Source: Ehretia macrophylla (taxonomy: Eukaryota; Streptophyta; Magnoliopsida; Boraginales; Ehretiaceae). From it: a stretch of DNA of 64,000 nt. The translations under genes were made by a program, and so were the position numbers. Below the pieces are notes generated by a model, which was not told where the DNA came from, did no database searches, and saw nothing but the letters and a program-made list of their open reading frames with translations. The stretch spans positions 66,262,311 through 66,326,310 of the forward strand of contig CM075775.1 of assembly GCA_037974665.1 (NCBI GenBank), given 5' to 3'. Below are positions 46,769 to 59,677 of the stretch, piece by piece; position 1 is the stretch's first letter; each line of letters begins with the position of its first letter.

Positions 46769-47911
46769 ATGCCGCCACGTCGTGGTACTCAAGGTATAGG
46801 ATCAGATGAAGAGGCAGCAGAACAGGGTCAGCAGCCGTTGCCTGAGCAGTTTATGGCTACCATGACTACTGCAGTAGACCGGATCACACAGGTACTACAT
46901 GAGCAGAGGCAGGACCGGATTAATCCCCAGGGTAATCAAGCTAATCCTGGTGGACAGGGGTACAGAGTTGAGAACAACCAGCTTGAGAAATTTCTGAGGC
47001 ACGAGCCGGGAAAGTTCTTCGGGGAGCCGGATGATGAGGCGGCCGAGAGATGGATTAATCGAGTGGAGAAAATTTTCACTGCTTTGAGGTATACCGATGA
47101 GGCAAGAATAGACTATGCATCATTTTTATTTGAGGGTGATGCAGAGCAGTGGTGGAATACTGTTAGGCTGAGGTGGGATTGTGAGGATGTTCCACACTTA
47201 TGGGATGATTTCGTAAGTGAGTTCCGGGACAAATATATTCCCGAGATGGCAATGGAGAGACGGGAAGATGAGTTTGTGGCCCTGAAGCAGGGAAACATGA
47301 CTGTTGCACAATATGAGGCTAGATTTGTTAGCCTGTCGAGGTATATGCCCGAGTTGGTACGGCCAGCTAGGAGGATGATACATAGGTTTGTCCGTGGGTT
47401 GAGAATGGACATACAGTTGCATTTGACTGGACAGACCTATACTACTTTTCCCGAGGCATTTTAGGCAGCCTCGAAGTTTGAGAAACGGAAGGCTGAGATG
47501 TTAGCCGAGAGCAGTCAGCCGAGTAAGAAGCAGTTTTTGGGCCAGAGCAGCCAGAGTCAGCCGAGGCAGTATCAGGCTTCTGCACAGGGTCCTCAGCAGC
47601 GTTCGTATCAGCCACAGCAGCAGATTCAGGCTAGACCAGCTGTGACTAGACCCCAGCAGGGAGGTACAGTCCCTACCCCTGCTAGAGCCCCAGCACCTAC
47701 AGGAAACACTGCGGTTAGGCAAAATCAGCAGTGTGATTATTGTAATCGACCAGGGCATATTGAGGCTAACTGCTGGAGGAAGAGTGGAAAATGTACGGGT
47801 TGTGGCAGTGATGAGCATAGGGTGAAGGATTGCCCTAAATTTAATAATGTTCAGGGCCGTGGTGGAGGCCGAGGTGTTCAGAATAGGGCTGCAGGTGCAC
47901 GACCAGCATAG
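46769..47911 (+). pseudogene. E5 gag region
   Basis: Begins MPPRRGTQGIGSDEE. The capsid-type domain has GKFFGEPDDEAAERWI, FEGDAEQWWNTVRLRW, and MTVAQYEARFVSLSRYMPEL, typical of plant chromovirus Gag. A Q/P-rich linker (many CAG/CCA codons) and two CCHC zinc knuckles follow, CDYCNRPGHIEANC and CTGCGSDEHRVKDC, which in this family bind the genomic RNA. The region is in the same frame as pol. Gag-pol is usually a single polyprotein in this clade; here there are about two breaks. Confidence 0.9.
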
Positions 47912-47971
47912 AGAGTTCAGGCTAGGGTCTTTGCACTGGATGCAGAGGAGCTGCCCGATAATACAGCTATA

Positions 47972-50900
47972 GTGGAAGGTACCTTTCTTCTCAATACTCA
48001 GCCAGTTAAAGTTTTGATTGATCCTGGAGCTACGCATTCGTTTATAACTCCTGCATGTGCACGATCTGTGAATGTTTGCATTGATAATTTGCCTCATGAA
48101 GTTGAAGTTAGTACTCCTTTGGGTGCAAAATTTGTTGCTGAATCTATTTGCAAATCTTGTGATATATGTATAGAGAACCGTAAATTTCCTGCTGATTTAA
48201 TTATATTACCATTCCGTGACTTTGAAATCATTTTGGGAATGGACTGGTTGGGAAAGTATTATGCTCAGTTGGATTGTAGAACAAAGATCGTTTATCTTAA
48301 GGTTCCTGACCTACCGGTACTAGAGATTATTGGGAACTGCAGGGCTGCCCGCATTCCACTTTTATCAGCGATCAAGACTTCTAAGTTGTTGAATAGGGGT
48401 TGTGAAGCCTACTTAGCCTATTTGATCAATCAGCCTGCTGATAAGTTGAGTTTGAATGAAGTTCCGATTGTTAGAGACTTCCCTGGTGTATTTCCTGAGG
48501 AATTACCGGGTTTACCACCGGATAGGGAGATTGAGTTCGTGATTGATCTTGTGCCAGGCACTGCGCCTATCTCTAGGAGTCCTTACAGGATGGCATCGGC
48601 TGAACTTCAGGAGTTAAAAATTCAGCTTCAGAACTTGCTTGAGAAAGGGTTTATACAACCTAGTTCTTCACCGTGGGGCGCACCTGTGTTGTTTGTGAGA
48701 AAGAAAGACGGCACACTATGGTTAGGCATTGATTACAGGGGACTTAATCAAGTCACGATTAAGAATAAATACCCCTTGCCGTTGATTGAAGAATTGTTTG
48801 ACCAGTTGCAGGGTGCGAGTGTTTACTCCAAATTTGACTTGAGGCAGGGTTACTATCAACTTAGAATTCGGAGTGACGATATACCAAAGACGGCATTCAG
48901 GACTAGATATGGCCACTATGAATTTGTTGTTTTGCCGTTTGGATTGACGAATGCACCAGCCGCATTCATGGACTTGATGCATAGGGTTTTTCGGCCTTAC
49001 CTTGATCAGTTTGTCGTGATCTTCATTGACGACATTCTAGTGTATTCGAAGAATGAGGCTGAACATGAGCAACACTTGAGGATTGTGCTTCAGACTTTGC
49101 AGGAAAACAAGCTTTTTGCTAAATTCAGCAAGTGTGAGTTCTGGTTGAACCAGATATCTTTTCTAGGCCATATCATTTCAGACCGAGGAATTTCAGTGGA
49201 CCCAGCTAAAATTGAAGTTGTTTCAGCTTGGAAGAGACCTGAGACGGTGCCAGAGATTCGGAGTTTTCTTGGATTGGCAGGTTACTACCGGAGATTTGTT
49301 AAAGACTTTTCTAAAATTTCTGGACCTTTGAGCCAGTTAACTCGGAAGAAAGTTGCTTACAATTGGGATGCCAAGTGTGAATCCAGTTTCCAAGAATTGA
49401 AGAAGAGACTAATTACAGCTCCTATACTAGCTTTACCTGAGGGAACAGAGAACTTCGTTGTCTACAGTGATGCATCTAAAGAAGGATTGGGCTGTGTTTT
49501 GATGCAGAATGGTAAGGTGATTGCCTATGCTTCTAGGAAATTGAAACCTTATGAAGTCAATTACCCTACACATGATCTCGAGTTAGCTGCAGTTGTGTTT
49601 GCATTGAAGAAGTGGCGTCATTACTTGTGGGGTTGCAGATTTGAAATATTTACTGACCACAAGAGTCTCAAGTATTTGTTTTCACAGAAGGATCTGAATA
49701 TGAGGCAGCGGAGATGGCTAGAGCTATTGGGTGGTTATAACTGTTCCATTAACTATGTGCCAGGTAAGGCAAATGTTGTTGCTGATGCTTTGAGCCGAAA
49801 GGCTACTGTTGCAAGCTTGATTATCAAGGACTGGGAGACTTTGGAAGAAATTTGTTCATGGAAACCAGAAGCTACTGAGGTAGGGATTCGGTTTGCTAGT
49901 TTACAGATTCAGTCAGGATTGCTAGCTCAGATCAAAGAGGCTCAGAAGACTGATCCTCACATCTTGAAGATCCAAGAAAAAGCTAAAGGGGGAGAGTCGG
50001 AGTTTAAATTACATGCAGATGGCATCTTCAGATTCAGGGATAGAGTATGTGTTCCTGATGATCCGACTTTGAAGAATGAGATCCTGTCCGAGGCACATAA
50101 TTCGAGGTACACGATTCACCCGGGCAGTACTAAGATGTATAGAGATTTGAAGCAACACTTCTGGTGGAACAATATGAAGAGGGAGATTGCTGGGTATGTA
50201 TCCAGATGTTTGACTTGTCAGAGGGTTAAAGTTGAGCATCAGAGGCCAGCCGGACTTCTACAGCCGTTATCGATTCCGCAATGGAAGTGGGTACATATTA
50301 CAATGGACCTTGTGACCGATCTTCCTAGATCTCCGAGAGGATGTGATTCTGTTTGGGTTGTTGTGGACCGCTTGACTAAAGTTACACATTTTATTCCCGT
50401 GAACAAACAGGATAGCCTTGATAAGCTAGCTGAATTGTATGTTGCTAATATTGTGAGATTGCATGGAGTACCACAGAGTATAGTGTCAGATAGGGATCCC
50501 AGATTCAGATCTCGTTTTTGGCAGAAGTTGCAAGAGGCCATGGGAACTAAGTTGAGCTTCAGTACTGCATATCATCCGCAAACTGATGGCCAGTCTGAGA
50601 GAACCATCAGGATCTTGGAAGACATGCTTCGGGCATGTGTGCTTGACTTTGGGAAGAATTGGGAGAAGTTTTTGCCTTTAGCGGAGTTCGCCTACAACAA
50701 TAGTTATCAATCTACTATAGGTATGGCTCCCTACGAGGCGTTGTATGGTCGGAAATGCAGATCCCCGTTATATTGGGAAGAGGTTGGAGAGATGAGAACA
50801 GTTGATCCGACTGTGTTACCTGAGATGATTAAGATGGTAGATAATGTTCACCTTATTCGCCAGCGTATGCTTACAGCTCAGAGTCGTCAGAAGAGTTATG

Positions 50901-51358
50901 CGGATAAGCACCGTCGGGATCTTAAGTTTGATTTGGGAGATTGGGTGTTTCTTAAGATTTCTCCACGGAAGGGATTGATTCGGCACGGTAAGAGCGGGAA
51001 GCTTAGTCCCAGGTATGTGGGTCCGTATGAGATCACCGAAAAGGTAGGTCCTTTGGCTTATCGATTAGCTTTGCCTCCGAGCTTGTCGCGACTGCATGAT
51101 GTGTTTCACGTGTCTATGTTGAAGAAGTATCATCCAGACCCTTCGCATGTACTTGAACCAGAGCCTTTACAGATTGAAGAGAAGTTGTCCTACGAAGAGA
51201 AACCGATTAGAATTGTGGATCGGAAGATTCAAGAGCTTCGCAGAAAGAGTATTCCGTTAGTGAAGGTTCTGTGGAATCATCATGGGTTTGAGGAAGCGAC
51301 ATGGGAAAGAGAGGACCAAGTTCGGGATCAGTATCCGGAGTTGTTGTTGACCAGGTAA
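47972..51358 (+). CDS. E5 pol polyprotein frame (PR-RT-RH-INT-chromodomain-like)
   Basis: 1128-residue open frame from the first Met. Protease: IDPGATHSF near residue 16. Reverse transcriptase: about 200-400, with [10 protein letters not shown] near 350. RNase H: about 490-615, with [11 protein letters not shown] and [14 protein letters not shown]. Integrase: HHCC finger at about 705-750 ([10 protein letters not shown]...CLTCQR), then a core with [10 protein letters not shown] near 777, VSDRDPRF near 838 and [14 protein letters not shown] near 870. GPY/F-type module ([12 protein letters not shown]) near 1015 and a C-terminal chromodomain-like segment ([15 protein letters not shown]) near 1100. 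In this family the enzymes copy element RNA to DNA and integrate it; the chromodomain is thought to steer integration to heterochromatin. Domain order and C-terminus indicate the Tekay (Del) clade. Confidence 0.95.
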   Translation: MEGTFLLNTQPVKVLIDPGATHSFITPACARSVNVCIDNLPHEVEVSTPLGAKFVAESICKSCDICIENRKFPADLIILPFRDFEIILGMDWLGKYYAQLDCRTKIVYLKVPDLPVLEIIGNCRAARIPLLSAIKTSKLLNRGCEAYLAYLINQPADKLSLNEVPIVRDFPGVFPEELPGLPPDREIEFVIDLVPGTAPISRSPYRMASAELQELKIQLQNLLEKGFIQPSSSPWGAPVLFVRKKDGTLWLGIDYRGLNQVTIKNKYPLPLIEELFDQLQGASVYSKFDLRQGYYQLRIRSDDIPKTAFRTRYGHYEFVVLPFGLTNAPAAFMDLMHRVFRPYLDQFVVIFIDDILVYSKNEAEHEQHLRIVLQTLQENKLFAKFSKCEFWLNQISFLGHIISDRGISVDPAKIEVVSAWKRPETVPEIRSFLGLAGYYRRFVKDFSKISGPLSQLTRKKVAYNWDAKCESSFQELKKRLITAPILALPEGTENFVVYSDASKEGLGCVLMQNGKVIAYASRKLKPYEVNYPTHDLELAAVVFALKKWRHYLWGCRFEIFTDHKSLKYLFSQKDLNMRQRRWLELLGGYNCSINYVPGKANVVADALSRKATVASLIIKDWETLEEICSWKPEATEVGIRFASLQIQSGLLAQIKEAQKTDPHILKIQEKAKGGESEFKLHADGIFRFRDRVCVPDDPTLKNEILSEAHNSRYTIHPGSTKMYRDLKQHFWWNNMKREIAGYVSRCLTCQRVKVEHQRPAGLLQPLSIPQWKWVHITMDLVTDLPRSPRGCDSVWVVVDRLTKVTHFIPVNKQDSLDKLAELYVANIVRLHGVPQSIVSDRDPRFRSRFWQKLQEAMGTKLSFSTAYHPQTDGQSERTIRILEDMLRACVLDFGKNWEKFLPLAEFAYNNSYQSTIGMAPYEALYGRKCRSPLYWEEVGEMRTVDPTVLPEMIKMVDNVHLIRQRMLTAQSRQKSYADKHRRDLKFDLGDWVFLKISPRKGLIRHGKSGKLSPRYVGPYEITEKVGPLAYRLALPPSLSRLHDVFHVSMLKKYHPDPSHVLEPEPLQIEEKLSYEEKPIRIVDRKIQELRRKSIPLVKVLWNHHGFEEATWEREDQVRDQYPELLLTR

Positions 51359-51382
51359 GAATTGCGTGGGCGCAATTGTTTT

Positions 51383-51395
51383 AAGGGGGAGAGGG
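51383..51395 (+). promoter_or_regulatory. E5 polypurine tract
   Basis: AAGGGGGAGAGGG directly before the 3' LTR. Confidence 0.85.
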
Positions 51396-53689
51396 TGTAA
51401 TACCCGAGCCCGGAATATTAATTTTCTTTGTTTATTATTTTGAAAATTATATTTCCTTAAATTCTTTGTGAATTAACTGTTACTTTCTAGTCGACGCAAC
51501 GTGCATTGCATTTAAGGAGCGATAGCTAGATAACGATTTCCAGTCCTCAGCAAATAGTGAAACTAGTATTTAGATGACTTAAATTTTATATTTTAAATAT
51601 TGCTAGCTTTATTTGAACTTACCATAGCTGAAACGGCTTTAAAACGTGCGAAATAGGGCCCTTTGACCAAGTTTTAAGTAGTTTGACCTTAGCCTTTGTC
51701 CCTTTGACCTTTTGACCTTTAATTAAGCAATTTATTAAGCAAAAAAAAAAAAAAAACAGAAGCAACCAGCAGCAGCAGGCCGTGAGTCTCCATAGAGAAA
51801 AGAAAAAAAACCTTTCAACTTCTATACGTTCAAGCTTCGCGAGAGCTCGTGCGGGGTGATTACCGAGGCAACCAACGTTGTTTTCCTAGCGACTAGGAGT
51901 ACCTAAGGTGAGGGAAGCATGTTATTTGCGCATTTATACGTTGTGTTAGTTAACTTTATCAGTTTTTAGATTTATCCGTAGATCATTGTTTAAAGCGAAT
52001 TGCTGCTTCTAAAATATTCCTTAGCATTGGTAGAACATGTATTTATGGCTTTGTAACATTTTCTGCGGTTAAATGTTGTGATTGCAACTTGAATTGTGAT
52101 ATGAATAGTACTTTGTGAATAGTAAAACCTTGAAACGTTAAAATTGCGCCGTTATGCTTTCCGTTGATGTAGAAACGTGCTAGGTATGCTAGAATGCTAA
52201 AATGTGTGGTTTGTTTGGGTTGCGTAGTGGAAAAAACGAGAATTAAGCCTTTGGGAAAGTCGGGGTCGTTTAGGTCGACTTTTGCGTTTTCTCGTTTTGC
52301 GTGTTGGCATTGCTTCGGGAAGCCATGGAAGCACTTTTGGTGCGAATATGGCGTTGGTTGGGTGTTTGGTTGTTGTAGTTGTAGTTCAAACGAGAAAGGG
52401 GGAAATCGGGGCTTTGCGCGAGTTCTAGGGTAAAGTAAGGTTTCGGGGTCTTTAGACGTGCCTTATGGTGACCTAGGAGGGTTGGCGAAGTCGGTTTCCA
52501 GAACTCGTGGCTCGTTTGGAAATGGTAGCATTTTGTCAGTTGGGGCCGATTTGTGTTTTTGTGTGTTTACTTGTCTTTATGCTTATAGAATGCTTAGAAT
52601 TACTTGAATTGTTTGTTTGAGTTGTTTTGGATTGAATTGCTTATCAAATTGCTGCTATTGCGTGCGAGAGTAACCTACTTTGTTATTCTCCCACGTGTGG
52701 TTATCGCTTGTTTATTGCTTGTTTATTGTCTTGTATCGAGTCTTGCATGGCATAGTGTCTCGCACGTGAGTGATGGGCCTCTCTGGGTAGCCTTGGGTTG
52801 CCAGGGTTGGTTGCTCTAGCTCTGTTGCTATTCCCTTTCTCGCTTGGGTTGCCTCCCAGGGAGATTTGGGTCGTAGGATTGATGGATACTTCCGGAGTAT
52901 TCCAAACTGGTGTTATAAGGTGGTTTTGGGCCGGCGCGTCGTCATCGAATTCGTGTTTGAAAGTGGTTCGTGAAAAGAGTATCGTATCCTTTGATTGAGT
53001 GTTTGCAGCTTTAAATACTTGCCTTGCTTTATTGTTGGCTTTGGATGTATCTTTATATGTTTTGTATGTATTGCTTGACTAATTGCATTGCATACTCCTC
53101 TCATCTCCGTCCTTGAGACCAATTGCCCTCGCTGAGCAATAGTTTTTGCTCATTCCTCTCTATACTATGTTTTTACAGGAGTAGTTGAGGCAGACCCTCT
53201 CGAGGTAATTGAGGAGGAGGAGCAGGTGGAGGTGTTTCCGTGATAGCACTTACCTGCTTTGCTGGTGGTTGGTTACCAGTTTTGTGCAAACCTTGATGTT
53301 ATGTATATTGCGTGAAGGAAGCTTAATTTTGAGGCTTGTAGCCTTGTATATATATTTTCTAGTTGAGATCTTTATTAGTTTTATGTTGAAATGGATTAAA
53401 GTTTGTAAGATGTAAACTTATACTCGGATGACTAGTGAAGATTGCATGCTAATGGCTAATGGTTTAGTGGCATAAGTACTTGTGTAGTATGCATATCATT
53501 TTTGGTTTGGAAAGTTGGATAATAAGAAATGTATGTTTTATAGAAAGTTGGCTTGTTTTGATTATTTTATAGCTTTCGCAAGTGTTATATTGTTTTAGGG
53601 TTTTCGGATTGTCCGCGGTACAGAGGAGACTCCGTCCGTGTGTCGGGTCCGGGCTTGGCCTTTTTGCGGGGTTGGGTCGGGGCGTGACA
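51396..53689 (+). repeat. E5 3' LTR
   Basis: 2294 bp, about six substitutions from the 5' LTR, all seen in the first third. Donor-like site before 51908, CTACTTT hairpin 52666-52690, TGAGCA...TGCTCA 53133-53152, acceptor-like TACAG at 53178. Followed by the AGTAG duplication. Confidence 0.95.
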
Positions 53690-54639
53690 AGTAGGACCAT
53701 TGTTTTCTTAAGTATGACGTAACCTTGGATTGAGGTGAGTGAAATTTATTTTAGATTGAAACTATTCGCTTTAGGAGTCTTGATTAAGATTAAAAGAAAT
53801 TCTGAAGCCTCATGACTTGAAGATAAAGATTTGAATAAGGAAATAAATTATGGATCACAAGCTGATGAAGTTTACTTGTAAAAGTTGAACTAGTGTAACA
53901 TGATTAGTTTACCCATGCAATTTCGATGGCAATTTGTTGGTGGTACTTAATAAACCTTAGAATTCGAGTTTAATAAATCTCAATGGTCTTCCTCCTTGAT
54001 TACGAGCGTGAAGGTTAACAAAGCTGGGAAAGAGTGTTAGTGAATAGGAGCCTGTAACCAGGAGACTAGCCATTAGAAGATTTGCTAACCTAAGGTACCT
54101 ACGAGATAAGGACTATGATACTATCGATAGACGACGACTTGAGATGATCCATAACTTGTGTATGTCCTACGTGTTAACAATTTTGAAGCTAGTTGATAGG
54201 ATATGTAATTCTAATATAGACCTATCATCTTGAAATTAGTGTATGTCACCATAAGATCGCGGTATTATTGTGATATTCCTTTCGAGGTATGAATGCAAGA
54301 TCGACACGACATAAGTCAAGATTTTGGAGTTATAGTTATATTGTTAGAATACAGATGTAGCTTTGATTACCATGTTTGGAGATTCTAACCTTAATTAATG
54401 AACTTGATCTTAAGATCAAATGGAGGGAATAGACTCGTTCAAAGGAACGAACTGTAAATGTAGCGGTCACACCGAATTAAATGATTGGAGGAAGCTAGGA
54501 AGTGAATTCGTTGTGGTAAGAGAGATCACAGAGCAAAGGACGACCCGGAGTTGGAAAATAACAATGGTTGGAATCCGTCTAAATGACCTCAATAAGCAAA
54601 AATGAATTTCGAGATGAAATTCCTTTAAGGAGGGGAGGA
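53690..54639 (+). other. E4 second internal region, right part
   Basis: Resumes the second E4 internal region after E5 and aligns with the end of the first internal region (about 38060-39063), including the zinc-knuckle-like trace (about 54440-54570). Ends in the purine tract AAGGAGGGGAGGA before the last LTR. Non-coding. Confidence 0.87.
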
Positions 54640-57600
54640 TGTGAGGCCCGACCTCGATTTGTTTGCGATACCTCATTTCGTGTGCCCTAACCTTGAACTG
54701 CGTGCCTCAACCTAGGTTTAAGAGTCGTGTCTATATTTACGTATCTTGCATTGAATTACATACATTCTTTTAGGGTTGCGTGCATTTACTTAAAATATGT
54801 GCATTCGTCTCGCAGTTCGTGCTTGATCTCGTAGTGTGTGCCCTAGACCTAGGAAAATGTGCCTACACGCTAATCAAGAAAGTATCCTACACAAAGCACT
54901 AGACTATTAAATAATCCTACAAATTCCACTAACTAATATTCTAATCCTAAGTCACTGCACTAGAAGACAAAATTTCACTAAGCACTAAACATTCTTATTC
55001 TTTATTCTTTATTCCTTTTGCAAAACCCATGCACCTAAAATACCACATCAACCTACAATAAATTATTCCTAAAACAAGACAAAATTTCAGAATTTAACAT
55101 CACTTGGCCGACCATACCTTGTCCTTGAGCAAAAATTTGAACAATATAACTCATTCATGCATGCTAATACACAATATTACACATTGTCATATCTTTTCCA
55201 TACACCAAAGCATTATTTTATTAACCACCACGCTCCACATTCTCGGCCACATCACCAAGCATTCCAAACAATTCATACATGCTTCAAAAGATGACACAAA
55301 TTCAGTTTTTGCAAGCCTAGCATCATTTCTTTTTCTCAAACTCTCATTCTCTCATTTTCTCTCTCTCTCTCTCGGCCTTGGCTGCATCCTTAAGATCCAT
55401 AGCTCAAGCTCGTCTTCTAAAGCTTACCTAAGCTCTCAAAGACTCTAAGGAACTCGACCATAGCAAGCAAAGCAAGAAAAACACATGCAAGCTCACAAAA
55501 ACTCTTCATTCTCGGCTTTAGGTATGTTGTGATAGCTTTCTTTCATTTCCTTTTGTTATAATCACATGCACACACTAAGAAGATGCTAACTAAGCTAGGA
55601 AATTAAAGAACAACAAGCTATCTTTCTGCCAAGCAAGGAAAGAAGATCCTTTTGTGCATTTTGAAGACCATTTGTGCATCTTCATCTATTAACTTGCTAA
55701 GGTGAGGGTTAAACTCTTTTAAAAGCTTTCAAAAATCACATGCATGCATTCTTATGACTATATTTACCTCTGTAGTTGTTGTATATGAGCTTATATGACC
55801 ATGCATGGCTAGAGTTTTGGCTAGAACTTGAAGATAGGTAATAATCGAGTACCCGGCAGATTTCTGACTTGGTAGATCGAAGTGCATTTGGCCTAGTAAA
55901 TGATGTTTAAAATGTGTGAAAATTTGTAGGTTGCTAGATTTTGCAGCTCTGGACATTTTTGTCAGAAATAGACCAAAGTAAATTATGACTCTAAGACCCT
56001 AAAAAATAATAAAAATCGTAATGTGTCTAAAACTGGACAGTTTTGCGTAGTCTCACGGTTTTGGCCATAACTCCTAAGTACGAACTCCAAATGATGCTAG
56101 GTTTGTTCCTAGATTTAAATCAATCATTAAGCTTTAATTTTAAATTTGTTTCACTGAAATAGGAGATTGTTTTCTTGTCTAATCGAATGTGGGAAAACAG
56201 ACCATTGCAGTTAGGGTTTTGTTTAGTGATGTGCTTAGAATCATGTTGAGACCTTGCTTGGGGTATTGAATGCTTGGAATTGTGGTACTTGGATGTTGTG
56301 TGGTCTGTTTTGGTTGGTTGAAGTTGCTTAATGTGATTGATGTATGGTTTGGGATCATTAATCGATGAATGGTATGCTTAATCGCACGTTTAAGCATGGA
56401 ATTGAGACCCTAACGCTTATAACTTTTGTTAAGAGATGGCCTATTGGTTAAATGTGTCAATTTGTGTGGTTAATAGGCTGCCTGTAGTTGTCCTTATAGC
56501 TCTAAATATGATTTTCGATGATTGCATGGTGCTAAGTGAGCTATTCTTGCATCCGGTCTCATATAAATGTCGTTGCATGCTTGTATAATGTTAATACTTG
56601 ATACGTGAACCCAGAAATGAGTTATATGAGTTGATTTATATGTGTCACTCGGCTGCCCGTTTAATGTCCATATGACTCCACATGTTTTACAAAGTGAAAA
56701 TTCATGTTAAGCGTGCCTCATTCGTTTACTTGTCAATATGTGATCTTGAAATTGCTCGGAGGCAACCTACTTTGTTGTCCTCCTAATGTGAATCGTTAAA
56801 TGGTATAAATGGTTATTGTATACAAGGTTGCAAACTTTCATTATGGCATGGTAGCGTTTCACGAACATCGGGCAGCATAGGGCTTGTCGGTGCTCCCGTG
56901 ACTACCATGGTCCTATTCCTTTTCTCATTTGGCATTCCACCCTCGGAGAGTTGGGTCGTAGGTTTTCGGGGTACATCCAGAGTACACCCAATTGGGCGCG
57001 ATAAGTGGATAATTGAAGTCTGCCGCACAATTGCTATCGAAAATGAATTGAGAGCAAAAGCTCACCGTATCCTTTTCACTATGTGTTTAAGTACTCTCGC
57101 TTGGTTCCTAGAAGACCTCAGGGAGGAAAGACGGGTAAATGTGTTCTTTTGCACTCATATTATGCTATAAATTTACTTGTGTTATACGTCATGCTTTCAA
57201 AAAGGGGTTTTTATAAAGTTTAACTGGAAAAGAGTTTCAAAACGTATTTCTCGTTCCCCATCGCTGAGTTCATAAGGACTCACCATCTTTTATCATCACA
57301 GGTGAAGAAGATCAGGAACAGGTACCCGAGGATAACGTGCCTATTGAGGACTCCTTGGAGTGATTGCCTACCCTATGTGCCTTACTTGACTGTGGCTATT
57401 TTGTGAACGATATGTTTGTTTTGAAGACTATCTCTTATGTTGTTTGTCGTTGTTATTGTAAATGAGCCCCATTGTAATTTGGGGTCTAATTTTGGTTTCT
57501 ACTGAATATAACTAGACAGACACTCTTTTGGCCATTTTGCTATCACCACTTTGATTAGTAGCTACTACAGGCTTATGAAGTATTAGGAAAAAAAAAGCCA

Positions 57601-57999
57601 AGTAAAATGAATCTATCAAATCTTAAGCAGGTACTCATTTGTAGGCTAAAGGATAACAGACACTTGTATAATAGGAATTAACAAATAAACAGGACATAGT
57701 TACCATGCTAGGTGTTAGTCAAATGAGACTTCGAGATAAATAGTAGGCATATCAATTGGTGATAAATAGTAACCTTAGTTGGAATCGAATTTGAGATTGA
57801 AGGTTTTGAGGTGTTTAGAAAATTAGGTTAAACTAAAGAGCCTAATTACAACCGTTACGCTGGCGGTTTTCCAGAAAATTTAGGAGTTCTAGTTTAACAG
57901 ATAAGTTTAACCTTAGTCAACCGGTTATAGTCGTGAAAGAACATGAATAATTAGATCACACCCTAGTCTAACCTCTATAGGTCGGGTTAGGGCATGACA
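54640..57999 (+). repeat. E4 last LTR
   Basis: 3360 bp, closely related to the middle LTR but several percent different. Donor-like GCTAAG|GTGAGGG before 55702, CTACTTT hairpin 56758-56783 with full GGAGG/CCTCC pairing, TGAGT...ACTCA 57265-57282, acceptor-like CACAG at 57301. Ends GGGCATGACA, followed by GGAAG and the resumed 5S unit. Confidence 0.92.
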
Positions 58000-58314
58000 G
58001 GAAGCAAGCTTGCTTGGCTGCACCTATTTTCGGTACCCAAAATCGAATGTTTTTATCAATTTTGGGCCACTTTATTTTTTTTTGTGCTGTTTTTAAGGGC
58101 TGGGTCATTTGTCGTGAGCTACGAAAAGGACGATAACCAAACTCGCAGAACACTAGAGGGCTCTACAATGCGTCGATATCAAGTCTTGCTATGATGCTGC
58201 GTTGTTAAAGTAGATGGGCTGTCGATAAGCCCAATAGGCCTTTTGAATGGGCCGTCTCTCTTGGCTGGGACTGTGAACCGTCAACACATAAGGGATTTGC
58301 ACCATCAACATGAT

Positions 58315-58433
58315 GGGTGTGATCATACTAGCACTAATGCACCAGATCCCATAAGAACTCCGAAGTTAAGCGTGCTTGGGCGAGAGTAATACTATGATGG
58401 GTGACCCCTTGGGAAGTCCTCTTGTTGCACCCC
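58315..58433 (+). rRNA. 5S rRNA gene copy 17, moderately diverged
   Basis: Full-length 5S match with about eight differences. The A-box core is intact; the intermediate element is changed (CTATGATGGG). First copy after E4, 679 bp from copy 16 when E4 and one duplication are removed. Confidence 0.89.
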
Positions 58434-58980
58434 CATTTTCCTTTTTTTTTTGTGCCTCGTTTAGCCTTGCCAAGATGCATTATCCATCACATTTATATTC
58501 TCGAGTCCCACGGCATCTTGGGTAGGACAACTTCACTTCGCGTAGAGGTTGGGCCCGCAAACTGAGGACGTGAGGCCGATGACTAGGTCTCCATCGGTCC
58601 GGTGCCCATACCTTTAGATCCGTAAGAAGTTATGCGGCACAAAGTATACGGTTGGAAAGCTCACACTATGACGGGGGCAGCAAGCCTGCTTGGCTGCGCC
58701 TGTTTTCGGTACCCAAATCGATTGTGTTTTCGGGCCATTTTCTTCCTTTTGTGCTATTTTATAGGCCCGGGTCATTCGTCGTGAGCCACGAAAAGGAAGA
58801 GAACCCAACTCGCGGAACATTGTAGGGCTCCACAATGCATCAAAATCACCTCTTGATGTGACGTTGCATTTTTGAAGCAGATGGCTGTTGATAAGCCTAA
58901 TGGGCCTTTTGAATGGTTCGTCTCTCTTGGCTGGATCTGTGAACCGTCAACACATAAGGGCTTTGCACCATCAACATGAC

Positions 58981-59099
58981 AGGTGCGACCATACCAGCAC
59001 TAATTCACCGGATCCCATCAGAACTACGAAGTTAAGCGTGCTTGGGCGAAAGTAGTACTAGGATGGGTAACCCCCTGGAAAGTGCTCTTGTTGCACCCC
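58981..59099 (+). rRNA. 5S rRNA gene copy 18, diverged (variant class with 9 and 22)
   Basis: Full-length 5S match with about nine differences, four of them shared with copies 9 and 22. Followed by an unusually long C-run broken only by T and A (to about 59114). Confidence 0.88.
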
Positions 59100-59677
59100 T
59101 CCCCCCCACCCCCCTTTTCCTTTTTTTTTTTTTGCCCCATTTAGCCTTGCCAAGATGCTTTATCCATCACATTTATATTCTCGAGTCCCACGGTATCTTG
59201 GGCAAGACAACTTCGCTTCGTGTAGAGGCTGGGCCTGCAAACCGAGGACGTGGGGCTTGTGACTAGGTATCTGTCGCTCTGGTGCCCATAACTTTTGATC
59301 CGTAAGGAGTTATACGGTGCACAACATACTGTTGGAAAGCTCTCTGGGAGCTCTACGACAAGGGCAGCAAGCTTGCTTGGCTGCGCTTGTTTTCGGTACC
59401 CAAAATTGAACATTTACATTAGTTTCAGGTCACTTTTCTTCTTTTTTGCGCTGTGTTTTAGGCCCGGGTCATTTGTTGTGAGCCACGAAAGGACGAGAAC
59501 CCAACTCGCGGAACATTAAAGGGCTCTACAATGCGTCGATATCACGTCTTGTGGTGAAGCTACGTTGTTGAAGCAAATAGGCTGTCGATAAGCGCAATGG
59601 GCCTTTTGAATGGTTCGTCTCTCTTGGTTGGGACAGTGAACCGTCAACACATAAGGGCTTTGTACCATCAACATGAC

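Larger units (their letters stand above)
44163..53689 (+). mobile_element. E5: young Tekay-type Ty3/gypsy chromovirus, nearly whole
   Basis: 9527 bp with perfect AGTAG duplications (44158-44162 and 53690-53694) and two LTRs of 2294 bp each that differ at only about six positions (about 0.3%). At common plant rates that is of the order of 0.1 million years. Order: LTR, tRNA-Met primer site, gag, protease, reverse transcriptase, RNase H, integrase, chromodomain-like C-terminus, purine tract, LTR. Pol is one long open frame; the gag part of the gag-pol frame has about two breaks. It lies inside the older E4, giving a clear order of events. It is the only element here with a long open pol. Confidence 0.95.
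35181..57999 (+). mobile_element. E4: compound pol-less LTR element (LTR-internal-LTR-internal-LTR) holding E5
   Basis: Three LTRs of one family separate two similar internal regions, each starting with a tRNA-Met primer site and ending with a purine tract. GGAAA (35176-35180) and GGAAG (58000-58004) flank the whole compound, so it counts as one insertion expanded by unequal recombination rather than two neighbouring insertions. The first LTR is shortened, lacking its middle part. Neither internal region (about 2.7 kb without E5) codes for pol; each has only a trace of a gag zinc-knuckle region. LTR termini tie it to E2, which could once have supplied proteins. The compound is 22,819 bp including the 9,527-bp E5. 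Confidence 0.9.

Noticed and set aside
47501-48097. Long antisense frame opposite the E5 gag/pol junction
   Set aside because: Shadow of the coding strand, with Ser/Cys/Leu-rich composition and no recognisable domain.
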